DNA from: Affinundibacterium nitidum
Lineage (GTDB): Bacteria > Pseudomonadota > Gammaproteobacteria > Burkholderiales > Burkholderiaceae_D
Reading direction: 5' to 3'
Assembly: GCF_014284155.1 (NCBI RefSeq)
Contig: NZ_JACOFZ010000001.1
Coordinates: 824,545 to 888,544 of the forward strand
Length of the DNA stretch: 64,000 bases
Below the pieces are notes generated by a model. The model made no database searches. It was given only the letters and a program-made list of their open reading frames with translations, and had not been told where the DNA came from. Of the stretch, positions 38,466-47,559 are shown piece by piece. Positions within the stretch are counted from its first letter, which is position 1. Each line of letters starts with the position of its first letter. The position numbers and the translations under genes were made by a program.

Positions 38466-38497
38466 ACAAACTTTACAAACGTAATGTGGAGAACAAA

Positions 38498-38905
38498 ATG
38501 GAACAAGATAAATATTCAAAAAAAGACCGCGCAGATGCCAAAACCTATAGCAAAGAACTGCGTTTATCTATTGTGCTGTACGTGATCGTTCTATTTGCTT
38601 CCATCTTCGTCGCCAAGTCTTTAGAAGCTGGTGCATTGCAAACAGCCGTTGTACTGACACCTGTCTTACCGGGGTTATTAACGATGCGAGCCATCATTCG
38701 CCACCTGAATCGTCAAGATGAATTCATGCGCATCTACATGTTAGAGATGATCGCTATAGCGGGTGGTGTCACTGCTTTTTTAAGTTTCAGTTATGGCTTT
38801 GCCGAAGGTGTAGGCTTCCCCAAACTGAATGGCTTCGTACACTACGGCGTGTTTATGGCGACCTGGCTGGTGGTCGTGATCATTCGCAAATTCCAGGAGC
38901 GCTAA
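38498..38905 (+). CDS. Small four-helix membrane protein of unknown function
   Basis: A 135-residue protein. A charged N-terminus (MEQDKYSKKDRADAKTYS) is followed by about four hydrophobic segments, including LRLSIVLYVIVLFASIFVA, AVVLTPVLPGLLTM, EMIAIAGGVTAFLSF and VFMATWLVVVIIRKF. ATG 38498 is preferred over an upstream in-frame codon because GTGGAG lies seven bases before it. The XRE regulator gene starts one base after its stop, so both are coexpressed. Such membrane-protein/XRE pairs occur in other bacteria, but I know no function. Confidence 0.78.
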   Translation: MEQDKYSKKDRADAKTYSKELRLSIVLYVIVLFASIFVAKSLEAGALQTAVVLTPVLPGLLTMRAIIRHLNRQDEFMRIYMLEMIAIAGGVTAFLSFSYGFAEGVGFPKLNGFVHYGVFMATWLVVVIIRKFQER

Positions 38906-38906
38906 C

Positions 38907-39101
38907 ATGAGAAACATCGTGAAAGAACTTCGAACCGAACGCGAACTAAGCCAAGCCGCTCTCGCTGATATGCTAGAAGTCTCGCGACAGACGGTCAATG
39001 CGATCGAGACCGGACGTTATGACCCTAGCCTGCCACTCGCGTTTACCATCAGTAAATTGTTTGGAATGCCGATTGAAAAGATATTCTTTGTTGACGAATG
39101 A
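38907..39101 (+). CDS. Small XRE-family transcriptional regulator
   Basis: A 64-residue protein that is little more than a helix-turn-helix: LRTERELSQAALADMLEVSR then QTVNAIETGRYDPSLPLA and a tail FGMPIEKIFFVDE, matching the short YozG-like regulators. It begins one base after the membrane-protein stop codon, with AGGAG in the end of that gene. It probably regulates its own operon through the palindrome at 38326-38343, which is untested. Confidence 0.92.
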   Translation: MRNIVKELRTERELSQAALADMLEVSRQTVNAIETGRYDPSLPLAFTISKLFGMPIEKIFFVDE

Positions 39102-39216
39102 TGAGCATGAATCGAAGTGGAAGACCGCCAGTCTTCCCTTCCTAGAACCCAAGTAGCTTCGTTTTTTTTGAAATCAATGTTAGTAAAAATTCTTCGTAAA
39201 TTAAAAAGGAAAAATT

Positions 39217-40197
39217 ATGAAATTCCCAAACTTCTGCAAAACATCACGCCTCAATATCGCTGTAATCGTCGCTTTGGTCGCAGCTATCAGTGCGGGTCAA
39301 AGCCATGCCAGCACTTCAATGCTTTCTGCGGACTCAGCCACAACAAGCGTTAGCAAATTAGCCCCAAAAGAATACCAAGTCGGCAGTATGTACGTCCAAG
39401 AATACAAAAATCCAAAAGCCAAAGGTGCGCCTTTGATTTTGATCCCTGGCCTCTCGAGCGGTGCATACGTGTGGGACGATACCGTCAAAGCCATGCAAGC
39501 AGACCATGACTTATACGTCATCACCTTGGCCGGCTTCGATGGTAAACCTGCGATGCCTGGTCTAAAGTTTATCAAGGCGAAGGAGTCCTTACTTGAACTC
39601 ATCCAAACACAGAAAATCAATAAGCCTGTCGTTATCGGTCATAGTTTGGGTTCTGCCCTATCGATCTGGTTTGCCCAAGATCATTCGAATTTAATTCGTG
39701 GCGTATTTGCAGTCGATGGGCTTCCAGTGCTACCACGATCAGAAAATATGACGCCTGAGCAGCGTAAAGCAACCGTGGATAATATGCGTGGCCAGATGGG
39801 AAATCTAAGCCAAGCGGTTTTTGAACAACAGCAAGTCAACTACATGAAGTTTATGGGCGTGATCGACGACAAAGTCGCTGAATCTCTCGGCAAACGCAGC
39901 GCTACCAGTGATCGTACTGCCTATATCGAATACATGTCGGAGATGTTTGGCAACGATATGCGCAAAGATATGCCAAAGATTAGCGTCCCCGTAGGGATGG
40001 TTTCACCGTACTATGCCAAAGACATGGTTGCCATCAATATGTCGGAAGATCAAAAAACGGCGTACTACGCAAGCTTGATGGCTGGCACACCCAAATTACA
40101 AATGATTTCTATTAATGAAGCGCGCCACTTTGTGATGATCGACCAACCGAAAATCTTCAACGAAAAACTCGCTACATTCCTTAAATCTGTCGAGTAA
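39217..40197 (+). CDS. Exported alpha/beta hydrolase
   Basis: A 326-residue protein with a signal peptide (NIAVIVALVAAISAGQSHA) and an alpha/beta-hydrolase fold: LILIPGLSSGAYVWDDTV with the oxyanion loop, the nucleophile elbow VVIGHSLGSALSIWFA with the catalytic Ser (about residue 144), and NEARHFVMIDQP near the C-terminus with the catalytic His. The substrate is not predictable. AAGGAAAAATT precedes ATG 39217. It is 115 bases after the XRE gene and may have its own promoter. A strong terminator follows. Confidence 0.88.
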   Translation: MKFPNFCKTSRLNIAVIVALVAAISAGQSHASTSMLSADSATTSVSKLAPKEYQVGSMYVQEYKNPKAKGAPLILIPGLSSGAYVWDDTVKAMQADHDLYVITLAGFDGKPAMPGLKFIKAKESLLELIQTQKINKPVVIGHSLGSALSIWFAQDHSNLIRGVFAVDGLPVLPRSENMTPEQRKATVDNMRGQMGNLSQAVFEQQQVNYMKFMGVIDDKVAESLGKRSATSDRTAYIEYMSEMFGNDMRKDMPKISVPVGMVSPYYAKDMVAINMSEDQKTAYYASLMAGTPKLQMISINEARHFVMIDQPKIFNEKLATFLKSVE

Positions 40198-40230
40198 TTG
40201 CAAGATTGGGAAGCGCAGTTCGAAACAAAA

Positions 40231-40258
40231 AAGCCATGCACGAATTTGTGCATGGCTT
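40231..40258 (+). terminator. Bidirectional terminator between the hydrolase and the Sel1 gene
   Basis: Stem AAGCCATGCAC / GTGCATGGCTT with a six-base loop, with A-run before and T-run after, so it serves both converging genes. Confidence 0.94.
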
Positions 40259-40289
40259 TTTTCAATATCGAAATAATTTACCTATCGAC

Positions 40290-41198
40290 TTACTTCTTTG
40301 GCAGTTTATCGACATGCTGGGTGATCTCAGTCGGCCTTGCCTGCCACTCTGCAACAAAACTATTGGCAGCGATCTTCTGCTCATCATTCAAAGCCGAAGC
40401 CATTTTATCGACATAGACTTGAAACGCTTCCTCGGCTTTCTGCTCTCGTTCTGTTTTCACGGTTAAGGCTGCACGTTTCGCCATGATTTGTTGGCCCGCG
40501 ATCTGAATATAGGCGTAGGCCATGACAGGGTCAGCATTCGGATGTTTTTTCACATCGTTTAACTCCACAAATCGCAACATGGCGTCGACATGTCCTTGGT
40601 CGGCTGCTTCACGCCACAGCTTCAATGCGGATTGATGCTCCCCTTTTTTCTCAAGGTAACGCGCATATTCGACTTGCGCTTGCAAATAACCTGCGTTCGA
40701 CGCCTTCGCCAAGTACTCATAGCCAAGCTCTGGATTGACGCGATGACCTTTACCCCAATTTCCCAAGTAGTAATCGGCTAATCGATATTGTGCAAGTGGA
40801 TACGTCGTAGCCGACTTTTCCAATAGTGGAATAGCATGTGCCCAATCTGGTTTTTTTCGTTTACCAGTGCGGGTATAACTCATCGCTTGTTGAAATTGCG
40901 CTTCAGGTGCGAGAGCTAAATCGTGAGCGGAAACTGCAGCACGAGCTTCAGCACGTTCTGATTTAAGCTGAGCTTTTTTCCCTTTCGCTGAGGTTTTAGT
41001 ATGTCGACTCTCTTTTTTGCGGTCGTGCGCCTTGCTTCCATGCTTAACTTTTGTATTCGCCTTGTCGTTTTTTTTCGGCGCGCTCTTAGCTTTGGCTTTA
41101 GTTGGCACTGCTTTTTTCGCTGTTGCCGCATCGCTGGCTGGTGACAATATTAATGCCGCTACGATAATGACAGGAGTAAGAAAACGAATCAGACCCAT
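40290..41198 (-). CDS. Exported Sel1/TPR repeat protein with a lysine-rich N-terminal region
   Basis: A 302-residue protein. A signal peptide (MGLIRFLTPVIIVAALILSP) is followed by a very Lys/Ala-rich segment to about residue 80 and then Sel1-like repeats: YRLADYYLGNWGKG, YEYLAKASNAGYLQAQVEYA and LWREAADQGHVDAMLRFVEL. Sel1 repeats mediate protein-protein contacts. The lysine-rich stretch could bind peptidoglycan or nucleic acid but that is speculation. Monocistronic; shares a terminator with the hydrolase gene. Function unknown. Confidence 0.82.
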   Translation of the reverse strand: MGLIRFLTPVIIVAALILSPASDAATAKKAVPTKAKAKSAPKKNDKANTKVKHGSKAHDRKKESRHTKTSAKGKKAQLKSERAEARAAVSAHDLALAPEAQFQQAMSYTRTGKRKKPDWAHAIPLLEKSATTYPLAQYRLADYYLGNWGKGHRVNPELGYEYLAKASNAGYLQAQVEYARYLEKKGEHQSALKLWREAADQGHVDAMLRFVELNDVKKHPNADPVMAYAYIQIAGQQIMAKRAALTVKTEREQKAEEAFQVYVDKMASALNDEQKIAANSFVAEWQARPTEITQHVDKLPKK

Positions 41199-41329
41199 GT
41201 GAGATTTTCCCTCTTCAATTCAAACAGGCGCTATCATCTCCGATAAGGACGGGTTTCGTCAAAGTTTGTCATGAAGTAGTAATGCCTAGGCTGATGTGGC
41301 TCATATGACAGTACATCACCCACAAATAA

Positions 41330-41357
41330 AAACAGGCCACGTCACCATAGCCTGTTT
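41330..41357 (-). terminator. Intrinsic terminator of thrC
   Basis: Stem AAACAGGC / GCCTGTTT with a 12-base loop; on the minus strand it is followed by TTTTATTTG. It lies about 30 bases beyond the thrC stop codon. Confidence 0.85.
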
Positions 41358-41386
41358 CGTTTTGATTTCCCTAGATGACTAACTGA

Positions 41387-42859
41387 TTAGAGACCTGTAC
41401 GCTCCGTGATAAAGGCTTTCATCTGTTCTACATCTGCCTTCATCACTTCAAATCGTTGGGGCAACGTCTCGATATTTTCAAAGCCTGCTGGTCGTTCAGC
41501 ATCGCGCCCCAGTGCTTCTTGAATAGTCTCGTTAAACTTTGCAGGCAATGCAGTTTCCAGCACAATCATCGTTTCATCCGCACGCCAGTGTTCAAGTGCC
41601 ACCTTGATACCATCGGCAGTATGCGTATCGACCGTAATACCAAAATCTTTCTCTACCTGACGAATCGTATTTAAACGATCAGCATGTACTGACTTGCCTG
41701 AAACGAATCCGAACTGAGACACTTTCGCAAACTCGTCACCATCGCTGCCAGGCTTGCCCGACAAATCAAAACCACCAGCGGTTTCGACTTTCGCAAACAA
41801 GGCTTTGACACGTGCGGCATCACCACCAAGCAAGTCGAATACGAAACGTTCGAAATTGGATGCCTTGGAAATATCCATCGAAGGGCTAGTCGTATGATAA
41901 GTCTCAGCTGATTTACGCACACGGTAAACACCCGTACGGAAGAATTCGTCGAGTACATCATTCTCGTTAGTTGCCACCACTAATTGGGCGATAGGCAGAC
42001 CCATCATGCGTGCAATATGGCCTGCACAGATATTCCCGAAGTTACCGGATGGAACAGTGAAAGACACCTTCTGATCATTGCTGGTCGTCGCCGACAAATA
42101 GCCACGGAAGTAATACACGACTTGGGCGACAACACGAGCCCAGTTAATCGAATTGACCGTGCCGATCTTCTGACGACTCTTAAATTCCAAATCATTCGAA
42201 ACCGCCTTGACCATATCTTGGCAATCATCGAACACACCTTCAACAGCGATATTGAAAATATTCGGATCTTGCAAGCTAAACATTTGCGCCGTTTGGAAGG
42301 CACTCATTTTTTGATGCGGTGACAGCATGAAAACGCGAATACCCTTCTTACCACGCATCGCATACTCAGCAGCACTACCGGTATCGCCTGAAGTCGCCCC
42401 AAAAATATTGAGCTCTGCACCGTTCTTGGCCAAGGCGTATTCAAACAAATTGCCGAGCAATTGCATCGCCATATCTTTAAAAGCCAAGGTTGGGCCATTC
42501 GACAAGGCTTGCAATACTAACTTGCGCCCCTCTTTCTCAACCACCGTATGCAAAGGCGTGATGTCTTGTGCGGACTCACCAGCACGCGCATTCTTGTACA
42601 CGTTGGCGGTGTATGTTTTGCGAGTAATCGCCTTCAAATCCGCTTCTGGAATATCAGTCGCAAACTTGCGTAACACTTCAAAAGCGAGATCGGCATAGCT
42701 GAGTTGGCGCCAAGCGTTCAACTCCTCTGCCGTGACTTGAGGGTATTGCTTAGGCAAATACAAACCGCCATCAGGAGCTAAACCACCGAGAAGAATTTCA
42801 GAAAAACCAACGGAAGAATCAGAATTTGCGGCGTAACCACGTGTGGATTGGTAATGCAT
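41387..42859 (-). CDS. thrC: Threonine synthase
   Basis: ThrC converts O-phosphohomoserine to threonine with pyridoxal phosphate. The 490-residue length and motifs fit the longer proteobacterial type: the start MHYQSTRGYAANSDSSVGFS, GLAPDGGLYLPKQYP, the PLP lysine in NGPTLAFKDMAMQLLG (about residue 115), and GATSGDTGSAAEYAMRGKKG. In many Burkholderiales thrC follows hom; here hom is absent and thrC is alone, close to the threonine-degrading cluster. Confidence 0.96.
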   Translation of the reverse strand: MHYQSTRGYAANSDSSVGFSEILLGGLAPDGGLYLPKQYPQVTAEELNAWRQLSYADLAFEVLRKFATDIPEADLKAITRKTYTANVYKNARAGESAQDITPLHTVVEKEGRKLVLQALSNGPTLAFKDMAMQLLGNLFEYALAKNGAELNIFGATSGDTGSAAEYAMRGKKGIRVFMLSPHQKMSAFQTAQMFSLQDPNIFNIAVEGVFDDCQDMVKAVSNDLEFKSRQKIGTVNSINWARVVAQVVYYFRGYLSATTSNDQKVSFTVPSGNFGNICAGHIARMMGLPIAQLVVATNENDVLDEFFRTGVYRVRKSAETYHTTSPSMDISKASNFERFVFDLLGGDAARVKALFAKVETAGGFDLSGKPGSDGDEFAKVSQFGFVSGKSVHADRLNTIRQVEKDFGITVDTHTADGIKVALEHWRADETMIVLETALPAKFNETIQEALGRDAERPAGFENIETLPQRFEVMKADVEQMKAFITERTGL

Positions 42860-43042
42860 GATGAATTGAAGATAAATAAGCGAAAGAGGAATTTCACTTG
42901 ATTATATCTTGCAATGCAGCAGAAAACTCAGGGCAGGCTGAATTTTTATCTCGAATTGGGCAAATTTTCTAAGGAAAATCCGCTAGACAAGTTGCAGCTC
43001 TGGCCTGCACGCCAGAGCCTAAGTATTTGTCCAACTCTGCCA

Positions 43043-43639
43043 TTAGCGATGAATCACCACCATCAATGCCTTCGCCTCGGTCTTGCCGATATTGCGAATG
43101 GCATGGGCACAATCGGCCTCATAGCGGGCTGTCCCGCCGACTTTGAGCTTCTTTTTGCTGCCTTCTATTTCGACCTCAACGCTACCACCTAGGAGCGTTA
43201 GATGCTCGGAAGTACCTGGATCATGGGCGTTCGACACCAAAGCGCCACCCGGTGCTAACAGAAGTTCATACCATTCAAAGCGCCCTGCTAACTCCATCGG
43301 CCCTAAGATCTTCAAGACATAACCTGAATGCTCTCCAGGCAAGGTCGGTGTCTCGTGCGGCTCCAACATACGAATCGGATCTACCTTGGGAACTTCAGCC
43401 GTTAGCAACTCGGCCATACCTATGCCCAAGGCATTGGCCAAGCGCCAAGCGACCGCAATCGTTGGATTAGCCTTTTCTCGCTCAATCTGCGACAGCATGG
43501 ATTTTGACACTCCCGCAGTGCGGGATAAGTCTTCCAAAGTTAAGCCTCTTTCCAGCCGTAAACGCTGTAGAGTTGCTCCAACCTCCGGTGGCGCTGCTGG
43601 CGTTGCCGAACTTGCCTTAGTTGCAATCACTTTTTTCAT
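43043..43639 (-). CDS. XRE-cupin transcriptional regulator
   Basis: A 198-residue regulator with an N-terminal helix-turn-helix (LRLERGLTLEDLSRTAGVSK, SMLSQIEREKANPTIAVAWR) and a C-terminal cupin sensor domain (about 100-195) with SEHLTLLGGSVEVEIEGSKK and ADCAHAIRNIGKTEAKALMV. The cupin probably binds a small ligand. ATG 43639 is preferred to an in-frame TTG five codons earlier. The gene is divergent from kbl-tdh-sdaA, and two matching palindromes lie between them, so it most likely controls threonine/serine catabolism and itself. Confidence 0.9.
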   Translation of the reverse strand: MKKVIATKASSATPAAPPEVGATLQRLRLERGLTLEDLSRTAGVSKSMLSQIEREKANPTIAVAWRLANALGIGMAELLTAEVPKVDPIRMLEPHETPTLPGEHSGYVLKILGPMELAGRFEWYELLLAPGGALVSNAHDPGTSEHLTLLGGSVEVEIEGSKKKLKVGGTARYEADCAHAIRNIGKTEAKALMVVIHR

Positions 43640-43675
43640 AGTTTCACTTGCCAAATCAAATAAGCATAGATAACA

Positions 43676-43709
43676 TTCGCTATATTGAATTTATGTTCGA
43701 TATATCGAA
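43676..43709. promoter_or_regulatory. Twin operator sites between the XRE-cupin gene and kbl
   Basis: TTCGATATATCGAA (43696-43709) is a perfect 14-bp palindrome; TTCGCTATATTGAA (43676-43689) is a two-mismatch copy. Their centres are exactly 20 bp apart, two helical turns, so two dimers could bind one DNA face. They lie just upstream of the regulator gene, as expected for autoregulation plus control of kbl. Confidence 0.7.
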
Positions 43710-43829
43710 TATTTTTAAATTTAGTAAATTTTTCAGGATTTCTGTGCAAACACTGCAAATCCTCTTGTTTTCGATCATAACAGAACACTGCCGATAAACC
43801 GTAAATACTCTGCACTAGGAGACATACTC

Positions 43830-45035
43830 ATGAGCACAAACACTAAGAAAAGCGCATTCTTTACTGAATTAGCCGGCAAACTCGATGGATTGCGCGAGCA
43901 AGGCTTGTACAAACCAGAGCGCGTTATCTCCTCTCGCCAAGGCTCCTTAGTGCAGTGTGATGACGGCCGTCAATTGATCAATTTGTGCGCCAATAATTAC
44001 CTCGGTTTATCGGGTGATGAAGAAACAGTGCAAGCGTCTATCAAAGCGACTGAGCAATATGGTTATGGCCTGTCTTCCGTTCGTTTCATTTGCGGTACAC
44101 AAACCGTGCATAAACAATTAGAGCGCGCCATCGCTGACTTCTTAGGCATGGAAGATACGATTTTGTACGCTGCTGCATTTGATGCCAATGGTGGTGTATT
44201 CGAGCCTTTGTTTGATGAAAATGATGCGATTATCTCCGACGCCTTAAACCACGCTTCGATTATTGACGGTATTCGCCTGTGCAAAGCGGCTCGCTTCCGT
44301 TACACCCATAACGATATGGCCGACTTAGAAAAACAATTGCAAGCAGCGGCCGACAAACGTCACCGCATTATCGTCACCGACGGTGCTTTCTCGATGGACG
44401 GCACGATTGCTCAGCTCGACAAGATTTGTGATTTAGCAGATAAGTACGATGCCTTGGTCATGATCGACGAATGCCACGCGTCTGGCTTCCTCGGCAAAAC
44501 AGGTCGCGGCACTCACGAACACCACAATGTCATGGGTCGTATCGACATCATTACCGGCACTTTGGGCAAAGCCTTGGGCGGCGCAATGGGTGGCTTTACT
44601 GCGGCCCGTAAAGAAGTGATCGATACCTTGCGTCAAAAATCGCGTCCTTATTTGTTTTCAAATACCTTAGCACCATCGATCGCCGGTGCTTCCTTAGCGG
44701 TATTGGATCGTCTCTCGAAATCGACAGAATTGCGTGATCGTCTGCATGAAAACACCGCTTTCTTCCGTAAGGAAATTGCAGAATTAGGTTTCACGATTAA
44801 ACCAGGCACACACCCTGTGATACCGGTCATGTTGTTCGATGCGCCAGTTGCACAAAAATTTGCAGCACGCATGTATGAACTCGGCGTTTTAGTGACTGGT
44901 TTCTTTTACCCTGTGGTACCGATGGGCCAAGCGCGCGTACGTGTACAACTGTCTGCCGCCCATACCAAAGAACAATTACAGACCGCCTTGGCTGCTTTTG
45001 CGCAAGCAGGTCGTGAGTTGGGACTCATTAAATAA
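43830..45035 (+). CDS. kbl: 2-amino-3-ketobutyrate CoA ligase (glycine C-acetyltransferase)
   Basis: Kbl cleaves 2-amino-3-ketobutyrate with CoA to glycine and acetyl-CoA, the second step of threonine breakdown. The 401-residue protein is an alpha-oxoamine synthase: [69 protein letters not shown] and the PLP-lysine motif [15 protein letters not shown] (Lys about residue 247). AGGAGA precedes ATG 43830. The tdh gene follows after 48 bases. Confidence 0.96.
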   Translation: MSTNTKKSAFFTELAGKLDGLREQGLYKPERVISSRQGSLVQCDDGRQLINLCANNYLGLSGDEETVQASIKATEQYGYGLSSVRFICGTQTVHKQLERAIADFLGMEDTILYAAAFDANGGVFEPLFDENDAIISDALNHASIIDGIRLCKAARFRYTHNDMADLEKQLQAAADKRHRIIVTDGAFSMDGTIAQLDKICDLADKYDALVMIDECHASGFLGKTGRGTHEHHNVMGRIDIITGTLGKALGGAMGGFTAARKEVIDTLRQKSRPYLFSNTLAPSIAGASLAVLDRLSKSTELRDRLHENTAFFRKEIAELGFTIKPGTHPVIPVMLFDAPVAQKFAARMYELGVLVTGFFYPVVPMGQARVRVQLSAAHTKEQLQTALAAFAQAGRELGLIK

Positions 45036-45083
45036 ATCCCCCAACGACCTAAATAAACGAATTTTAGAAAATCAGGAAGCAAT

Positions 45084-46034
45084 ATGGAACGTATTTTAGT
45101 CATCGGTGCCAATGGTCAAATCGGTAGCGAATTGGTCGACGCTTTAGCGGCCAAACATGGCGCAGACAATGTAATTGCGGCAGACATCAGCCCAACAAGT
45201 TTGTATGGTGCCAAGGTTTATGAAGTAGTCGACGTGTTGAGCGCAGAGCGTTTGGCTGAAATTCATGAGCAATATGAGATCACACAAGTGTATCAATTGG
45301 CGGCGCTGTTATCGGCGACGGGTGAAAAAGCCCCTTTGAAGGCCTGGACATTGAACATGGATGGTTTGCTCAATATCTTGGAACTGGCACGCATACGCGG
45401 CGAAGCTGGCAAGCCTTTGAAAGTATTCTGGCCATCTTCTATCGCGGCTTTCGGCCCGAATACTGAAGCCGTGAATACGCCACAATATACAGTCATGGAT
45501 CCAAACACGATCTACGGCATCAGTAAGTTGGCTGGTGAGCGTCTTTGTGAATACTACTTCCAGAAATACAATGTCGATGTGCGCAGTATTCGCTACCCTG
45601 GCATCATCAGCTACAAATCGCCTCCAGGCGGCGGCACCACCGACTATGCAATTGCGATTTTCCATTCCGCATTGAAAGGTGAAGCCTATTCCTGCTTCCT
45701 CGAAGCACAGCAAAGTTTGCCAATGATTTACATGCCAGACGCCATTCGTGCCACGATTAGTTTGATGGAAGCGCCAGCAGAAAACATCAAGATTCGCTCT
45801 TCCTACAATGTCAGTGGTATGAGCTTTAACCCACAAGAACTCACAGCTGAAATTACAAAAAATGTACCAAACTTTCAGGTACACTACGCGCCTGACAGCC
45901 GTCAGGCAATTGCAGCGAGTTGGCCTCAAAGTTTGAACGATGAGGCCGCGTTCAAAGACTGGGGCTGGAAAGCAGAAATCGACCTCGCTTCCTTGGTGAA
46001 AGACATGCTCAAGAACGTGCGTATCACCAACTGA
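45084..46034 (+). CDS. L-threonine 3-dehydrogenase, SDR (epimerase-like) type
   Basis: A 316-residue extended short-chain dehydrogenase with the NAD motif ILVIGANGQIGSELVDAL and the catalytic Tyr-Lys in TIYGISKLAGERLCEYYF (about residue 142), plus RYPGIISYKSPPGGGTTDYA. It resembles the SDR-type threonine dehydrogenases known from Cupriavidus and Flavobacterium rather than the zinc medium-chain Tdh. It should oxidise threonine to 2-amino-3-ketobutyrate, the substrate of Kbl encoded just upstream. Context makes this much more likely than a sugar epimerase. Confidence 0.9.
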   Translation: MERILVIGANGQIGSELVDALAAKHGADNVIAADISPTSLYGAKVYEVVDVLSAERLAEIHEQYEITQVYQLAALLSATGEKAPLKAWTLNMDGLLNILELARIRGEAGKPLKVFWPSSIAAFGPNTEAVNTPQYTVMDPNTIYGISKLAGERLCEYYFQKYNVDVRSIRYPGIISYKSPPGGGTTDYAIAIFHSALKGEAYSCFLEAQQSLPMIYMPDAIRATISLMEAPAENIKIRSSYNVSGMSFNPQELTAEITKNVPNFQVHYAPDSRQAIAASWPQSLNDEAAFKDWGWKAEIDLASLVKDMLKNVRITN

Positions 46035-46155
46035 ACACGGCATACTCTGGCTGTTCAGTGAGGTCGAAAAAATATAACAGCTTTAACTTTTACCATCGTC
46101 GTCACAAGGCTCGATGGTAGAAGCCAAAGCAGATCTCAAGAAAAAGGACACTAGT

Positions 46156-47538
46156 ATGGACATGCGCGTTTTTGATTTGTTTAAGATCGGTGTTGGGCCC
46201 TCAAGCTCACATACGGTTGGCCCCATGATTGCGGCTCGCCGTTTTCTTCAAGAATGTCACGATCTACAAAACGCGCAACAAGTTCAAGTCGCCCTTTATG
46301 GCTCCTTAGCACTAACAGGATTAGGCCATGCCACAGACAAAGCCGTGCTGCTTGGTCTGATGGGAGAAACTCCACAAGACGTCGCTCCTGACACGGTCGA
46401 TCAAAAATTAGAAGACTTAGCGCGTTCGGGCGTAATGCTTTTGCTCGGTGAAGTCAAAGTTGATTTTGATATTCTCAACGACGTACTGTGGCACAAACAA
46501 GAAGTTTTACCTGGCCACCCTAACGGTCTGCGTTTTACGTTGACACGCAAAGACGGCAGCAGCTATAGCAATACCTATTACTCGACGGGTGGCGGCTTCA
46601 TCTACTCCGAAGCAGAGCTCGCACACAACGCCAATGTCGTCAGCACCCCCGCCGTTACCTTGCCCTACCCGTTTGCCACCATGGCAGATCTACTCGCCCA
46701 TGGCAAACGCACTGGCCTCTCCTTAGCCGCCCTATTACGCGCCAATGAGCTGTGTCATTGCAGTGAAGAAGAACTTGACGCAGGCCTCGATAAGATTTGG
46801 TCGGTCATGAATCAGTGCATACAGCGTGGCCTTAAGATTACGGGCGAGTTGCCGGGCGGCCTGCACGTGCAACGTCGTGCTGCCAAGCTCTGGCTGACAG
46901 CCAACGAAACGCACAATAGTTTGCCGCATGATGGCATGCATAAAGTGAGTTTGTATGCGATGGCAGTCAACGAAGAAAACGCCGCTGGTGGCCGAGTTGT
47001 GACTGCCCCAACCAATGGTGCAGCTGGCATCATTCCCGCCATCATCAAATACTATTCACAAGATTGCCACCCTAGTGATCCGGTCAAAGGCATACGCGAA
47101 TTCTTATTGGTGGCGGCGGCCGTCGGCATGCTGTGCAAAAAGAATGCGTCCATCTCTGGCGCAGAAATTGGTTGCCAAGGCGAAGTGGGTGTTGCTTGTG
47201 CGATGGCGGCGGCTGGTTTGACCGCGGCTTTAGGTGGAACCAACGAACAAATTGAATCTGCGGCGGAAATTGGTATCGAACATCATTTGGGCATGACTTG
47301 CGACCCCATTGGTGGCTTGGTACAAATCCCGTGTATCGAGCGCAATGGCATGGGTGCAGTGAAGGCGATTACTGCAGCTTCATTAGCTTTAAAAAGCGAT
47401 GGAACGCATCACGTCAGTCTTGATCAAGTCATCGAAACTATGCGCGTGACTGGCTATGACATGCAGGCGAAATACAAGGAAACATCTTTGGGCGGCTTGG
47501 CGATTCACGTGGTTACCGTGAATCACGCTGCTTGTTAA
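46156..47538 (+). CDS. sdaA: L-serine ammonia-lyase (iron-sulfur type)
   Basis: SdaA deaminates serine to pyruvate with a 4Fe-4S cluster. ATG 46156 gives 460 residues, the usual size, with AAGGAC upstream; the open frame extends 14 codons further. Motifs are the N-terminal [32 protein letters not shown], the cluster region [20 protein letters not shown] and [20 protein letters not shown], and a terminal Cys. With kbl and tdh, it completes a route from threonine through glycine and serine (with GlyA elsewhere) to pyruvate. It follows tdh by 121 bases on the same strand. Confidence 0.95.
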   Translation: MDMRVFDLFKIGVGPSSSHTVGPMIAARRFLQECHDLQNAQQVQVALYGSLALTGLGHATDKAVLLGLMGETPQDVAPDTVDQKLEDLARSGVMLLLGEVKVDFDILNDVLWHKQEVLPGHPNGLRFTLTRKDGSSYSNTYYSTGGGFIYSEAELAHNANVVSTPAVTLPYPFATMADLLAHGKRTGLSLAALLRANELCHCSEEELDAGLDKIWSVMNQCIQRGLKITGELPGGLHVQRRAAKLWLTANETHNSLPHDGMHKVSLYAMAVNEENAAGGRVVTAPTNGAAGIIPAIIKYYSQDCHPSDPVKGIREFLLVAAAVGMLCKKNASISGAEIGCQGEVGVACAMAAAGLTAALGGTNEQIESAAEIGIEHHLGMTCDPIGGLVQIPCIERNGMGAVKAITAASLALKSDGTHHVSLDQVIETMRVTGYDMQAKYKETSLGGLAIHVVTVNHAAC

Positions 47539-47559
47539 TCGACTAAAAAATAAAGCAGA

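Larger units (their letters stand above)
38048..38497. promoter_or_regulatory. Divergent control region between the DyP operon and the membrane-protein/XRE operon
   Basis: A 450-base region without a gene. Its right half holds a near-perfect sigma70 promoter, an overlapping palindrome, an intrinsic-terminator-like hairpin, a second inverted repeat and an imperfect direct repeat, each listed separately. An 83-codon open frame across it (38334-38585) has no ribosome binding site and runs out of frame into the real membrane-protein gene. Confidence 0.7.

Noticed and set aside
38334-38585. An 83-codon frame in the leader of the membrane-protein gene
   Set aside because: It overlaps promoter, hairpin and repeats and runs in another frame into the supported membrane-protein gene.
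45084-46034. UDP-sugar epimerase assignment for the SDR gene after kbl
   Set aside because: The fold is epimerase-like, but the position directly after kbl and the known SDR-type threonine dehydrogenases make threonine oxidation much more likely.
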